The notes below the pieces were generated by a model, which saw nothing but the letters and a program-made list of their open reading frames with translations, was not told where the DNA came from and searched no databases. A DNA stretch of 64,000 nt. Origin: Chitinophagales bacterium (lineage in GTDB: Bacteria; Bacteroidota; Bacteroidia; Chitinophagales; Chitinophagaceae). Below are positions 23,883 through 33,049 of this stretch, piece by piece. A program made the translations under genes and the position numbers. Where the stretch lies: NCBI GenBank assembly GCA_017303855.1, contig JAFLBL010000005.1, forward strand, positions 248,001 to 312,000, written 5' to 3'. Position 1 is the first letter of the stretch. The number at the start of each line of letters is the position of its first letter.

Positions 23883-25634
23883 ATGTTGTTCCTTTTATTT
23901 ATAACCAGTGGTTTATTCCTTGGTTGGTCGCTTGGTGCCAATGATGCGGCCAATGTGTTTGGAACAGCAGTCGGCTCCCGGATGATCCGCTTCCGGACGG
24001 CCGCGCTGGTAGCCGGTGTATTTGTTATAATCGGCGCCACTTTACAGGGAGCCGGGGCTACAGCAACGCTGTCTGAACTGGGTTCAATAGACGCACTGGG
24101 AGGAGCGTTTACAGTAGCACTGTGTTCGGGACTGGTGGTTACAATGATGACGTATTATAAGCTTCCTGTATCAACCAGCCAGGCAATTGTCGGCGCTATC
24201 ATTGGCTGGTGTTTTTATACGTCCAACGCGGTTGATTATAGCACGCTCGGCATTATTGCCTCTTCCTGGGTGGTGAGCCCGGTGCTGGGGGGTATTTTTT
24301 CCGCCCTGCTTTATAAAGCCCTGCGGCGCTATATCCGTAATACCCGCACCCATGTGATAGTGCTTGACCGTAAAATCCGTTACAGTTTACTGATCGTTGG
24401 TGCTTTCGGCGCTTTTAGCCTTGGGGCAAACAATATAGCCAACGTTATGGGCGTGTTTGTAAATGCCTCCCTATTTGACCTTCATATCGGGCAGGTGCAC
24501 CTGAATCAGAACCAGGTTTTATTTTTTCTTGGCGGATTAGCCATTGCCACGGGTATTTTCACTTATGGAAAGAAAGTCATGCACACGGTTGGTCAGGGCA
24601 TCCTGGAAGTAACGCCGGAAACGGCCATCGTGGTGGTTTTGTCACAGGCGCTTGTGCTGTTCCTTTTTTCCTCGTTGGCATTTTCAAATCTGCTCCGTAG
24701 TATCGGATTACCGGGTATACCGCTGGTTCCCGTTTCCAGTACACAAGTGGTCATTGGTGCGCTGATAGGTATCGGCGCCGTCAAAGGCGTACAGGAAATA
24801 CGGTTCCGTTTGCTGGGACATATTATGCTTGGCTGGCTGCTGACACCGTTGCTCGCCGGCCTGTTAACCTATATCAGTTTATTCTTTGTAAATAATGTTT
24901 TCCAAATCGCCATTACCCATAGACAACCGGTGACGGATATAGCAGCAATTCCTTCCGGCGGAGTCAATACAGTTGTCAATCTGCCGGTAAACAACCTGGT
25001 GATTATTCTCTCCCTGCTCGCCGTATCTGTGCTGACTATTGCCGCCTACCTGATGTACAGGCAATTCCGGATGAAAACCGGACAGGCGGAACAACGCAAC
25101 CGGCTGTCTGAACAATTGCAATACGCCGAATTACAGAAATCTCTCTCCGAAATTGAAATGAAAAACGTGCAATCGGAGAATAACACACTGGTAAACCGGC
25201 TTGAGGAAAAACGACGTGAACTGGTCACCTATGCGTTAAGCATTGCCGACCAACGCCAGTTTCTGGAAGGCACACTCGAAGAGCTGGAAGCGATCCGGCA
25301 TGAACAAGGGATAACGGAAAAGAATAACCGGATACAGGAACTGGTACGGGGATTACGGCAGAAAATGAATTTTTCCGGTGAAATTGAGAAAATTTATCAG
25401 CAGGCCGAACAGGTAAATGATGATTTTCCCAATCGTCTTTCTTCTCATTCCCCCCAGTTGTCTGCACAGGATAAAAAACTGGCTTTGTTGCTCCGTATCG
25501 GCTTTTCCACAAAGGAAATCGCCCCATTGATGAATATTTCCCCAAAAAGTGTGGAAATAGCCCGGTACCGCCTGCGAAAAAAACTGGACCTGAAAAAAGA
25601 AATGAATTTAACCGATTTTATAAAAACAATCTGA
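23883..25634 (+). CDS. PiT-family inorganic phosphate transporter fused to coiled coil and LuxR-type HTH
   Basis: A 583-residue protein. Residues 1-345 are a complete PiT (PF01384) transporter with both signature repeats, GANDAANVFGTAVG (about 19-32) and GANNIANVMGVF (about 182-193), and STSQAIVGAIIG / SSTQVVIGALIG. A further membrane helix (about 371-393) is followed by positive residues, placing what comes next in the cytoplasm. Residues 400-510 are a long coiled coil. Residues 525-575 (LSAQDKKLALLLRIGFSTKE, then ISPKSVEIARYRLRKKL) form the LuxR-like HTH found at the C-terminus of Bacteroidota TPR-type regulators. The fusion is continuous in one frame. It looks like a membrane-bound transcription factor driven by phosphate flux; that is inference. 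Confidence 0.9.
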   Translation: MLFLLFITSGLFLGWSLGANDAANVFGTAVGSRMIRFRTAALVAGVFVIIGATLQGAGATATLSELGSIDALGGAFTVALCSGLVVTMMTYYKLPVSTSQAIVGAIIGWCFYTSNAVDYSTLGIIASSWVVSPVLGGIFSALLYKALRRYIRNTRTHVIVLDRKIRYSLLIVGAFGAFSLGANNIANVMGVFVNASLFDLHIGQVHLNQNQVLFFLGGLAIATGIFTYGKKVMHTVGQGILEVTPETAIVVVLSQALVLFLFSSLAFSNLLRSIGLPGIPLVPVSSTQVVIGALIGIGAVKGVQEIRFRLLGHIMLGWLLTPLLAGLLTYISLFFVNNVFQIAITHRQPVTDIAAIPSGGVNTVVNLPVNNLVIILSLLAVSVLTIAAYLMYRQFRMKTGQAEQRNRLSEQLQYAELQKSLSEIEMKNVQSENNTLVNRLEEKRRELVTYALSIADQRQFLEGTLEELEAIRHEQGITEKNNRIQELVRGLRQKMNFSGEIEKIYQQAEQVNDDFPNRLSSHSPQLSAQDKKLALLLRIGFSTKEIAPLMNISPKSVEIARYRLRKKLDLKKEMNLTDFIKTI

Positions 25635-25654
25635 TCACAAAAAAACAAGTAATC

Positions 25655-27013
25655 ATGAAACGCGTAATACTTTTCATGACATTGGCACTGGTTGTTTCCG
25701 GTGCAAATGCCCAGGACACAAGCCGGCAGGACCGTTTTAATCAATACGGCCGTCTGGTGAGCCGTTCTCCGCTGGATGTGGAGAACAGAAACGGAATTCT
25801 CGTATTTGAATCAAAGGACCAGGGATATCGTCTCTGGTTTGACATACGCGTACAGGTAGATGGCCAGCTTTTCTCGAATAAAACCATGAACCCGATAGGC
25901 AATGGTGTCTCCATCCGGAGAGCACGCTTTGCTGCAAAAACCAACCTCACGCGTAACTGGTACGGAGAAATCGACCTGGATTTTTCCAATGGTGTACTGG
26001 AGCTTAATGATGCGTATATCCAGTATGACTTTCTGAACGGGTTAGCTACCCGTGTGGGAAACTTTAAAGAGCGGTTCTCCATGTCGCAAACTTCTTCTTC
26101 CCGTTACCTGAACTTTCTGGAAAGAGCGATGGCGGTAACTGCCTTTGCTCCTTCCCGTCATGTAGGCTGGGAAACCTCTTTCAGCGGCCATCATTTCCTG
26201 GCAGCCGGGGGTGTATTCTTCCAGGAAGTGGAAGACGCGGAAATGCGCACTTTTGTGGAAGACAATAACAAGGACTATGGTCGTGATGAAGGCGTTTCCT
26301 TTACCGGCAAACTGGCAATACAACCTTTCAAAGCAAACAAAGAATACGGGGGACACCTGGCCTATGCCGCCTCTTACCGCCAACCCAAAACAAGTGTGGA
26401 AGCAGCTGAATACGGCGGTATACGTTACAGCACCCGCTCACTCAGCAGTATCAACCGGAAAAAATACCTGGATACAGATATCATTCCCAATGTGAATCAC
26501 ACGACACTTGGCAACCTGGAAGCAGCAGCCTATTATAAAGGCTTTGGCTTCCAGAGTGAATATATTACTTCCAAAGTAGTCCGTAATAACAGCCTGCCCA
26601 CACTTAACTATCATGGCTTTTATGCACAGGCTGCCTGCCTGCTGTTTGGCGGCCGGCAGTTCTACAACTTCACTGAAGCTGAATTCTCTCAACCATACCG
26701 GGGGAAAAAATGGGGTGATGTTGAACTGGCTTTCCGCTATGACAATATTGATATGAACGATAAAAATATCAATGGCGGTTCCGCAGAAGCCTATACAGCC
26801 GGCGTGAATGTGTATGCCGCTAAAAACGTGCGCTTCCAGATCAATTACAGTTATGTAAACCACGACCGGTATGCCAGTGGTAAGAAAAAATTATTCGTAG
26901 GACATAACCTCTCCGGCGCATTGACAAAAGATCCCACCCAGGTGGCCGACGCCAATGGCAAAGCAGGTGAAGATTATGGCATGTTGGGTGTGCGCTTTGA
27001 AATTAATTTCTGA
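25655..27013 (+). CDS. OprO/OprP-like phosphate-selective porin
   Basis: A 452-residue outer-membrane barrel with a signal peptide ending at ANAQD. Motifs of the phosphate-selective porin family are visible (RARFAAKTNLTRNWYGEIDL, GNFKERFSMSQTSSSRYLNF, ERAMAVTAFAPSRHVGW) and the end GMLGVRFEINF is a barrel end strand. It starts 20 bases after the transporter gene and is thus co-transcribed. It would bring phosphate, pyrophosphate or short polyphosphate into the periplasm. Confidence 0.9.
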   Translation: MKRVILFMTLALVVSGANAQDTSRQDRFNQYGRLVSRSPLDVENRNGILVFESKDQGYRLWFDIRVQVDGQLFSNKTMNPIGNGVSIRRARFAAKTNLTRNWYGEIDLDFSNGVLELNDAYIQYDFLNGLATRVGNFKERFSMSQTSSSRYLNFLERAMAVTAFAPSRHVGWETSFSGHHFLAAGGVFFQEVEDAEMRTFVEDNNKDYGRDEGVSFTGKLAIQPFKANKEYGGHLAYAASYRQPKTSVEAAEYGGIRYSTRSLSSINRKKYLDTDIIPNVNHTTLGNLEAAAYYKGFGFQSEYITSKVVRNNSLPTLNYHGFYAQAACLLFGGRQFYNFTEAEFSQPYRGKKWGDVELAFRYDNIDMNDKNINGGSAEAYTAGVNVYAAKNVRFQINYSYVNHDRYASGKKKLFVGHNLSGALTKDPTQVADANGKAGEDYGMLGVRFEINF

Positions 27014-27041
27014 TTATCTCTCATCCTAAAAACAGCAACAT

Positions 27042-27908
27042 ATGAAACTCAGTTATATATTCAGCCTGCTTTTTCTGACAGGCATACTTGCCACATCCTG
27101 CGTTAAGGATGAAATGTACAATGGCCCCAGCAGTATTACTGGCGTGTCTTTCTCGCCATCCGCTGCAACGCCGGACGATGACGTGACCGTTACCGCCACC
27201 ATAACCTCGATAAACGGGGTGGAATCGGCTGCAGTATTTTATAAAGCAAACAATGGCAGTTTTGTGTCTGTTCCCATGACGGGTGCGGGCGATATCTATA
27301 CCGGTACGATACCCAAACAGGCCGATCAGATCACCGTTACATTTTATGTAAAAGCAATCACGAAAAAGGGTATAGAAGCCGTTTCCTCCGAAAAAAGTTA
27401 TAAAGTGGGTGCGATACCGCCGAATTACGCCGCCATTGTACTGAACGAAATAGACGGCAATACCAAATATGTGGAACTGTTCAATAATTCCGCCGCCCCG
27501 GTAAATATTTCAGGTATGATTATTCTCAAAAATACAGTCTCCCTTAAAAATGCGGACAATACACCAAACTGGACGGTACCTGCCGGAACAATATTACCGG
27601 CCAATGGCTACGGAATTATTAAATGCAGCGGATATACCGCCACCGCTGACCCCGCCGCTGTTGTTATCGGTACAGTGGGAGATGGCATGTCTGCCAAGCA
27701 AACACTATTGCTGGAGCTCACCAAACCGGATGGCACTGTGCTCAGCACTTTTCAACGTGGTGTAGCTCCCTGGGGCACTACTATTACGGCGATAGCGACT
27801 ACAGATTCATACAGCAGGGTACCTAATGGTGCAGCCACCTGGAAACTCGCCTTACAAACTCCGGGAAAAGTAAATGGCGCATCAACCGGCGATATACCGG
27901 CAAACTGA
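27042..27908 (+). CDS. Lipoprotein with lamin-tail domain
   Basis: A 288-residue lipoprotein (lipobox LATSC, Cys about 20). Residues 30-125 form an Ig-like domain (SITGVSFSPSAATPDDDVTV). Residues 130-275 form a lamin-tail domain (IVLNEIDGNTKYVELFNNS, PVNISGMIILKN, GYGIIKCSG). Lamin-tail domains in bacteria occur on surface proteins and secreted nucleases and phosphatases; no catalytic domain is attached here. Placed 28 bases after the porin, it could be a surface partner for phosphate capture. Confidence 0.83.
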   Translation: MKLSYIFSLLFLTGILATSCVKDEMYNGPSSITGVSFSPSAATPDDDVTVTATITSINGVESAAVFYKANNGSFVSVPMTGAGDIYTGTIPKQADQITVTFYVKAITKKGIEAVSSEKSYKVGAIPPNYAAIVLNEIDGNTKYVELFNNSAAPVNISGMIILKNTVSLKNADNTPNWTVPAGTILPANGYGIIKCSGYTATADPAAVVIGTVGDGMSAKQTLLLELTKPDGTVLSTFQRGVAPWGTTITAIATTDSYSRVPNGAATWKLALQTPGKVNGASTGDIPAN

Positions 27909-27957
27909 TCACCGGACAACCTTATAGCGTATTGCATACTCCAAAAAAATATCAACT

Positions 27958-28599
27958 ATGAGCAAGGAAGAAATGAAAATAGGCGAAATTTCAAAACCCC
28001 GTTTTGAGTTCCGCTCCTTCGGCCAGGATTTTGAAAAAGCCGCATTCCGTATGGCCCGTTTATCCGCACCCGTTCCGGAGAAAGTATGGGAAAGGCACAG
28101 TGATGAAATTTATATCCTGTCGCGGACCAATGACATTAATAACACCAAGATACGCGATGGCAAGATGGACATCAAGACCTATGTGCAGACCGTAGACGGG
28201 CTGGAACAATGGAATCCGCTGATGAAAGGCAGTTTCCCGATGCCGGTTGCCGTTTTACGTGATGAGGTCTTTCCCGCCTTCCGGGTGGATATGCCTGATT
28301 TATCCAAAGCGGAATACAGCTTTGAGGAATTCATGGATATGATTGAAGCACATCCTGATTTGCAGGCCGTTCGGGTACATAAGCAACGCTTTGGCTATAT
28401 GGTAAACAATACCATTTGCGAAACCGGCTATGTGCTTATTAACGGCGCCCGCGTGGCCACCATAAATTCAGAATCCACCGAAGTGGAAGACATAAAAAAA
28501 ACCATGGCGGATACCGGTCTCACAGGGGTGGAAAACATCAACTACCTCCAGGCCATCAAACGGGTAACCGGCATGATCAATAAACCTCTTGCAAATTAA
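27958..28599 (+). CDS. Uncharacterised protein, possibly divergent CYTH-like
   Basis: A 213-residue soluble protein without signal peptide. Not recognised as a named family. It precedes the CYTH gene by 10 bases. Some stretches (NNTKIRDGKMDIKTYVQ, AVRVHKQRFGYMV, INGARVATINSESTEVEDI) are basic/acidic beta-strand patterns like those lining the tunnel of CYTH/VTC phosphate enzymes, so it may be a distant relative binding polyphosphate. This resemblance is judged by eye only. Confidence 0.65.
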   Translation: MSKEEMKIGEISKPRFEFRSFGQDFEKAAFRMARLSAPVPEKVWERHSDEIYILSRTNDINNTKIRDGKMDIKTYVQTVDGLEQWNPLMKGSFPMPVAVLRDEVFPAFRVDMPDLSKAEYSFEEFMDMIEAHPDLQAVRVHKQRFGYMVNNTICETGYVLINGARVATINSESTEVEDIKKTMADTGLTGVENINYLQAIKRVTGMINKPLAN

Positions 28600-28609
28600 A
28601 AAACAGATT

Positions 28610-29083
28610 ATGGCACAGGAAATAGAAAAAAAGTTTCTGGTTAACTCAGATACATTTAAATCCGTAGCCGGGAAATCAACCCGTATCACACAGGGCTATT
28701 TATGTTCTGAACCGGCCCGTACAGTACGGGTTCGTATAAAGGGAGCCAAAGGTTTCATAACCATTAAAGGCATTGGTAATGATTCCGGAGCTTCCCGATA
28801 TGAATGGGAAAAAGAAATCCCGGTAAGTGAAGTGGAAGAATTACTCAAACTATGCGAGCCTGGTGTGATAGACAAAACGCGTTATGAAGTAAAAGCCGGC
28901 GGACATACGTTTGAAGTGGATGAGTTTTACGGCGAGAATCAGGGACTGATCGTGGCCGAAGTGGAACTGGCCAATGAATCAGAAGAATTTGAACGGCCCG
29001 CCTGGCTGAGTAATGAAGTAACCGGTGATCCCCGTTATTATAATTCAATGTTGATGAAAAATCCTTTTACCCGCTGGACATGA
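28610..29083 (+). CDS. CYTH-domain triphosphate tunnel metalloenzyme
   Basis: A 157-residue protein that begins with the ExExK signature (QEIEKKFLV) of the CYTH family. It has the alternating basic and acidic strands expected of the tunnel (ARTVRVRIKGAKGFITIKG, EWEKEIPVSE, FEVDEFYGENQGLIVAEVEL). Single-domain bacterial members are inorganic triphosphatases, less often adenylate cyclases. In this operon a tripolyphosphatase role fits. The start is ATG 28610; the frame upstream of it lies in the preceding gene. Confidence 0.92.
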   Translation: MAQEIEKKFLVNSDTFKSVAGKSTRITQGYLCSEPARTVRVRIKGAKGFITIKGIGNDSGASRYEWEKEIPVSEVEELLKLCEPGVIDKTRYEVKAGGHTFEVDEFYGENQGLIVAEVELANESEEFERPAWLSNEVTGDPRYYNSMLMKNPFTRWT

Positions 29084-29091
29084 ACAGTGAA

Positions 29092-29121
29092 CGTACGGCT
29101 GGCAGGCAACTGCCTGCCGTA
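29092..29121. repeat. Hairpin GGCAGGCA/TGCCTGCC before the propeller lipoprotein
   Basis: GGCAGGCA-AC-TGCCTGCC is a perfect 8-base stem with a two-base loop, flanked by outer GTAC copies. It lies after the CYTH stop and 9 bases before ATG 29131. It has no T run, so it is more likely an RNA processing or translation element than a terminator. Confidence 0.6.
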
Positions 29122-29130
29122 CCTTTTAAC

Positions 29131-29886
29131 ATGATACGCAAACAACAAATAAGACTGGCGGTTGTCACCCTGCTGCTGCTGTTTATCAGTTGCGGGAAAC
29201 GGCAATACGGAATTGAACAGCCGGACAGTACCTACACGGTAGCGGACACCCCGGTTTCCGGTCTGTCCGGCATCTGTTTTAATGCTGCTAAAACAGGTTT
29301 TTATGCGGTGAGTGATAAAACCGGAATCTATGAACTCACGGTAACCGGTACACTTGTGCGGCGGCTGCCCTATGAGGGCGGACGTGATCTGGAAGCGGTA
29401 TCCCTTCATCCGCTTACCCATAAACTTATACTGGCCGATGAAAGCCTCATGGATATTTTACAATTAACCGATTCAGAAAACGGCCTGCTTACCCTGGCAC
29501 ATATTGATATAACAGGTGGAGTCAGTAACAAGGGACTGGAAGGTCTTTCCTGCGGACCCGATACAATGTACATTGTAAACCAGGCATCCCCCTGCCTGCT
29601 GATTAAATATGTATTGTCCACCGGTGAAGAAGCCGCCCGTATTCCAATCAGTTTTGCCGTATACCTGTCTGATATATTTTACGATAATACCGATCAGACA
29701 TTATGGATTTGCGACAGCGAACAAAAACAGCTTTTTCATTGCAGCAACAGCGGCCGGTTACTCAGTTCACAATCCATTTCATTTATTCAGAAAGCGGAGG
29801 CGCTGGTAATAGACCGGGATGCCGGTGTGGCCTGGATTGGCTGTGACGCCACGGGTAAATTATACCGCGTAACGCTTCAACACTGA
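29131..29886 (+). CDS. SdiA-regulated/phytase-like beta-propeller lipoprotein
   Basis: A 251-residue lipoprotein (MIRKQQIRLAVV..., lipobox FISC) with repeated propeller blades (GLSGICFNAAKTGFYAVSD, GRDLEAVSLHPLTHKLILAD, NKGLEGLSCGPDTMYIVN). The pattern SGLSGI...EGL resembles the SdiA-regulated family, related to phytase-like propellers. An ATG at 29080 overlaps the CYTH stop (ATGA) and is possible, but would place 17 residues before the signal. Given the operon it might bind or cleave phosphate esters outside the inner membrane; inferred. Confidence 0.8.
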   Translation: MIRKQQIRLAVVTLLLLFISCGKRQYGIEQPDSTYTVADTPVSGLSGICFNAAKTGFYAVSDKTGIYELTVTGTLVRRLPYEGGRDLEAVSLHPLTHKLILADESLMDILQLTDSENGLLTLAHIDITGGVSNKGLEGLSCGPDTMYIVNQASPCLLIKYVLSTGEEAARIPISFAVYLSDIFYDNTDQTLWICDSEQKQLFHCSNSGRLLSSQSISFIQKAEALVIDRDAGVAWIGCDATGKLYRVTLQH

Positions 29887-29903
29887 CCACTTAATAAATC
29901 AAT

Positions 29904-31517
29904 ATGTCAACCCTGTCTCCCCTTCCGCAGAACCCGCTATTCGACCCGCTCGATATGAATAATTACCGGGTAGAGAAGCTGAAAAAAGCGGAAAAAGAGG
30001 GATTTGAAAAATGGATGGAACGACTGGGCGGGCCCCTGGCCATACTCAGTTTTATACTGATTTATTTTTTCGCCGATATTTCTTTTCTCAACCAGATCAA
30101 TACATCGGTACTCAGTGAAGAATCGGCCAAACGGCTGCAGGCAGCAGGCATGGAAAATTTTTCCCGTATCAATTATGCCATGCTGGGCATTTTCACCGCG
30201 TCGATCATTCTATGGATCACCGAATCCATCCCCAGCTATCTTACTTCAATGATTGTGGTCATTGCCATGGTGCTTACCGGCGTTACCTCCGAAAAACTCG
30301 CCTATGCCCAACTGGGGCACCCGGTAATGTGGTTGAATATTCTCTCTTTTGTACTGGCCAGTATGCTGGTTACCACCCGTGTGGCCAAACGGTTTGCCCT
30401 CTGGTTTGTTCTCCGTTTTGGTAAAAATGCCACCTGGATCTTTATCAGTTTTATTGTTATAAATGTAGTGTTGTCTGTTTTTATTTCAGCCACCACTGCC
30501 AAAGCGACAATCCTCCTGCCCATTTTCATGGTCATTGCGGCTATCTATGGAGCCACCTGTGATAAACGGAATAATTTCGGCCGCAATATTGTTTTACAAA
30601 ATCTTTTCCAGATCAATATCGGGGCCAGCGGTTTTATAACCGGGTCAGGAGCCAACCTGCTGGCCGGTTCAATTATGGCCGGGGCCATGGGTACTTCCAT
30701 GTTTGGATTCCAGGACTGGTTCTTTGCCGCTTTCCCTCTTTGTATACTACTGATCATAATTGGCTGGCAGATTGGTACGCGGGTAATTTTCCCGATGAAA
30801 AAAGAAGAGCGACTGCCCTCGATCAGTGGCGGCATGGAAAGACTACGCAGTGAGTATGAAAGCCTGGGCCGGATGACGATTAATGAATTTAAATCCATAG
30901 GCATTTTTGTCATCGTACTCACCTTGTGGGCCACCGATAAACAGCATGGCATCTCACAGACCGCTGTAGCTTTTTTAGGCGCCGTAGTTGCGTTATTACC
31001 TGGTATTGGTGTTGTGAAATGGAATGACGTGGATATCCCCTGGCACCTGATGCTTTTCTCTGCCGGAGCTTATACACTTGGCGCCGGACTGGATGAAACG
31101 GACCTGCCCGCCCTTTTGATTGATGCCCTCTTTAACCGTTTTGGTATTACAGCCAGCACTCCTTTCTGGGTATTGTATCTGGGTATGACGTTCCTGATGC
31201 TGTTCAGTGCCATCCTTTTCCAGTCAAAAACCATGCGGGCATTGATTTTTGTGCCAATGGCAATTGGTATAGCACAGAAATTCGGCTACCCGGTTATGAG
31301 CCTTGCATTTCCGGTGGCTCTGCTGATTGAACACGTGTACGTATTACCCTTTAACAGCAAACCGGCGGCCCTGTTATATACCACCAACCACTACAGCATG
31401 AGTGATTCCTTTAAATTCGGCTTTACCATGATGGTGATCTCCTGGATCATGATCATCCTTTGGGGTGAAACCATGCTGCGATACCTCGGCTATACCGTAC
31501 ATGGCGTCTTTTTCTGA
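29904..31517 (+). CDS. SLC13/DASS-family anion:sodium symporter
   Basis: A 537-residue membrane protein with about 12 helices and the two DASS re-entrant hairpins. The usual SNT motifs are changed: SATTAKATILLPI in the first half and FQSKTMRALIFVPM in the second, so the substrate is open. Family members carry dicarboxylates, sulfate or phosphate; in this operon phosphate or a related oxyanion is the natural guess. The N-terminal 45 residues are charged and cytoplasmic. Gaps to both neighbours are under 20 bases. Confidence 0.85.
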   Translation: MSTLSPLPQNPLFDPLDMNNYRVEKLKKAEKEGFEKWMERLGGPLAILSFILIYFFADISFLNQINTSVLSEESAKRLQAAGMENFSRINYAMLGIFTASIILWITESIPSYLTSMIVVIAMVLTGVTSEKLAYAQLGHPVMWLNILSFVLASMLVTTRVAKRFALWFVLRFGKNATWIFISFIVINVVLSVFISATTAKATILLPIFMVIAAIYGATCDKRNNFGRNIVLQNLFQINIGASGFITGSGANLLAGSIMAGAMGTSMFGFQDWFFAAFPLCILLIIIGWQIGTRVIFPMKKEERLPSISGGMERLRSEYESLGRMTINEFKSIGIFVIVLTLWATDKQHGISQTAVAFLGAVVALLPGIGVVKWNDVDIPWHLMLFSAGAYTLGAGLDETDLPALLIDALFNRFGITASTPFWVLYLGMTFLMLFSAILFQSKTMRALIFVPMAIGIAQKFGYPVMSLAFPVALLIEHVYVLPFNSKPAALLYTTNHYSMSDSFKFGFTMMVISWIMIILWGETMLRYLGYTVHGVFF

Positions 31518-31535
31518 TTTTAAATCCAAGCAGCC

Positions 31536-32993
31536 ATGATTGAAGAAGTTATAAAAATACATGACCGGCATTCTGCTGAAATCAAAGTAGGATTTGTTGC
31601 CCGTAAAAAACAGGAGCATAATTTTTTCTCGTTCAATATATGGATGTTTATTCCCGGCAGCCTGGATATCAATCGTCATACCTACAGCAAATCCGATTTT
31701 TACCGGGATACAAAATCAAATATCCGGCTGATCACGCCTGTGTATATACTGAGAGATATTGCGGAGAGCGATAAAAACGTATTTTCTCACCTGGAGAAAG
31801 CGTTCAGGGCGTTGGCCTCACAACCGACACGCACGCATAAATCCCTGTACGAGTACGAAATCAAAATGTTTCTTTCCATCCTGAAAAGTTCACTGCGTGA
31901 AGAAATAGCACATATCAACCGGGCGTCAGACACCGATCTCGAATTCCTGCTGATGCAGTTCCTCCGGCACACCCGGACGATTATTGAGAAATACAGAAAA
32001 CTCTACGAACTGATCAATGTACCGACCATTGACGGACAGCATATGGAACTATACCGGTATGGCGATGAATTCATGAGCAACAGTATCGAATATCATTGTT
32101 TTCGATTGATGCGGGGGCTTACTAAAAGGAATAAAAAAGCCACAGAAGATCTGCAGCTGCTGCTGCATGAGCTTATTGAAAAAGAAATCCGGTACCGCCG
32201 GGAAAAAGGGTTTCCGGTTGCTTCCCTGCATGACCGGAAAAATAACAATGACCTGATCTACCGGCTGAGTTCGCTGAAAAAATATGCGGAAAGTCATCTG
32301 TTTCTGAATATAGATAAACGAAAAGACGGCATACTTACAGAGCAGTTGCTATACAGCCTGGCAGCAGGCATTTCCATGGTATTTGCCACTATGGTGGCTT
32401 TCTCTGTACAACAGAAGTATGGCAATTTCACGATGCCATTATTTGTAGCGCTGGTGGTAAGTTATATGCTCAAAGACCGGATCAAGGATTTTGCCAGGTA
32501 TTATTTTGCGCATAAAATGGGCTCCCGCTATTTTGATCATAAACTCAAAATGAGAATTCACCGGCAACCTATCGGCTGGGAGCGTGAAAGCATGGACTTT
32601 ATTGCCGCCGGGAAAGTGCCGGTTGAAATCACTAAAGTCAGAAACCGTACTTCCTTCTACGCTTCCAATACGGCTGTAAACGGAGAAAAAGTGCTGCTGT
32701 ACAGAACGAGGATGTACATCAACCGGAAACAACTGGATCAGACTAATAATTACCCGGTTGATGGAGTAAATTCAATAATCCGGTTCAATGTTTTACAACT
32801 CATGCGGAATATGGATAATGCGGAATTTCCCTTGTTCTGCCCGGATGAAAAAGATGGCTACCAGTTGGTGTATGGCGAAAAATTATACTATATCAACCTG
32901 GTAATTCAGAAGCAAAACGACGATCAGGCCGAGTTGATCCGCTACCGGATGGCGATCAGCCGTAAAGGAATTCAACTTATTGAAAAAATGTAA
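31536..32993 (+). CDS. Uncharacterised protein with central membrane hairpin (485 aa)
   Basis: Not recognised. Residues 1-265 are soluble, helical and rich in charged residues (EYEIKMFLSILKSSLREEI, FLRHTRTIIEKYRKLYELI). Two adjacent membrane helices lie at about 268-310 (LLYSLAAGISMVFATMVAFS, then MPLFVALVVSYMLKD). Residues 315-485 are a beta-rich soluble domain. Both large parts should face the cytosol. Eighteen bases after the SLC13 gene, it is co-transcribed with it and may regulate the transporter. Confidence 0.75.
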   Translation: MIEEVIKIHDRHSAEIKVGFVARKKQEHNFFSFNIWMFIPGSLDINRHTYSKSDFYRDTKSNIRLITPVYILRDIAESDKNVFSHLEKAFRALASQPTRTHKSLYEYEIKMFLSILKSSLREEIAHINRASDTDLEFLLMQFLRHTRTIIEKYRKLYELINVPTIDGQHMELYRYGDEFMSNSIEYHCFRLMRGLTKRNKKATEDLQLLLHELIEKEIRYRREKGFPVASLHDRKNNNDLIYRLSSLKKYAESHLFLNIDKRKDGILTEQLLYSLAAGISMVFATMVAFSVQQKYGNFTMPLFVALVVSYMLKDRIKDFARYYFAHKMGSRYFDHKLKMRIHRQPIGWERESMDFIAAGKVPVEITKVRNRTSFYASNTAVNGEKVLLYRTRMYINRKQLDQTNNYPVDGVNSIIRFNVLQLMRNMDNAEFPLFCPDEKDGYQLVYGEKLYYINLVIQKQNDDQAELIRYRMAISRKGIQLIEKM

Positions 32994-33049
32994 TGCCCGG
33001 AACAGTAACAAAACATCCCTCACCGGCGTCTGACAGGTAAACCATAACC

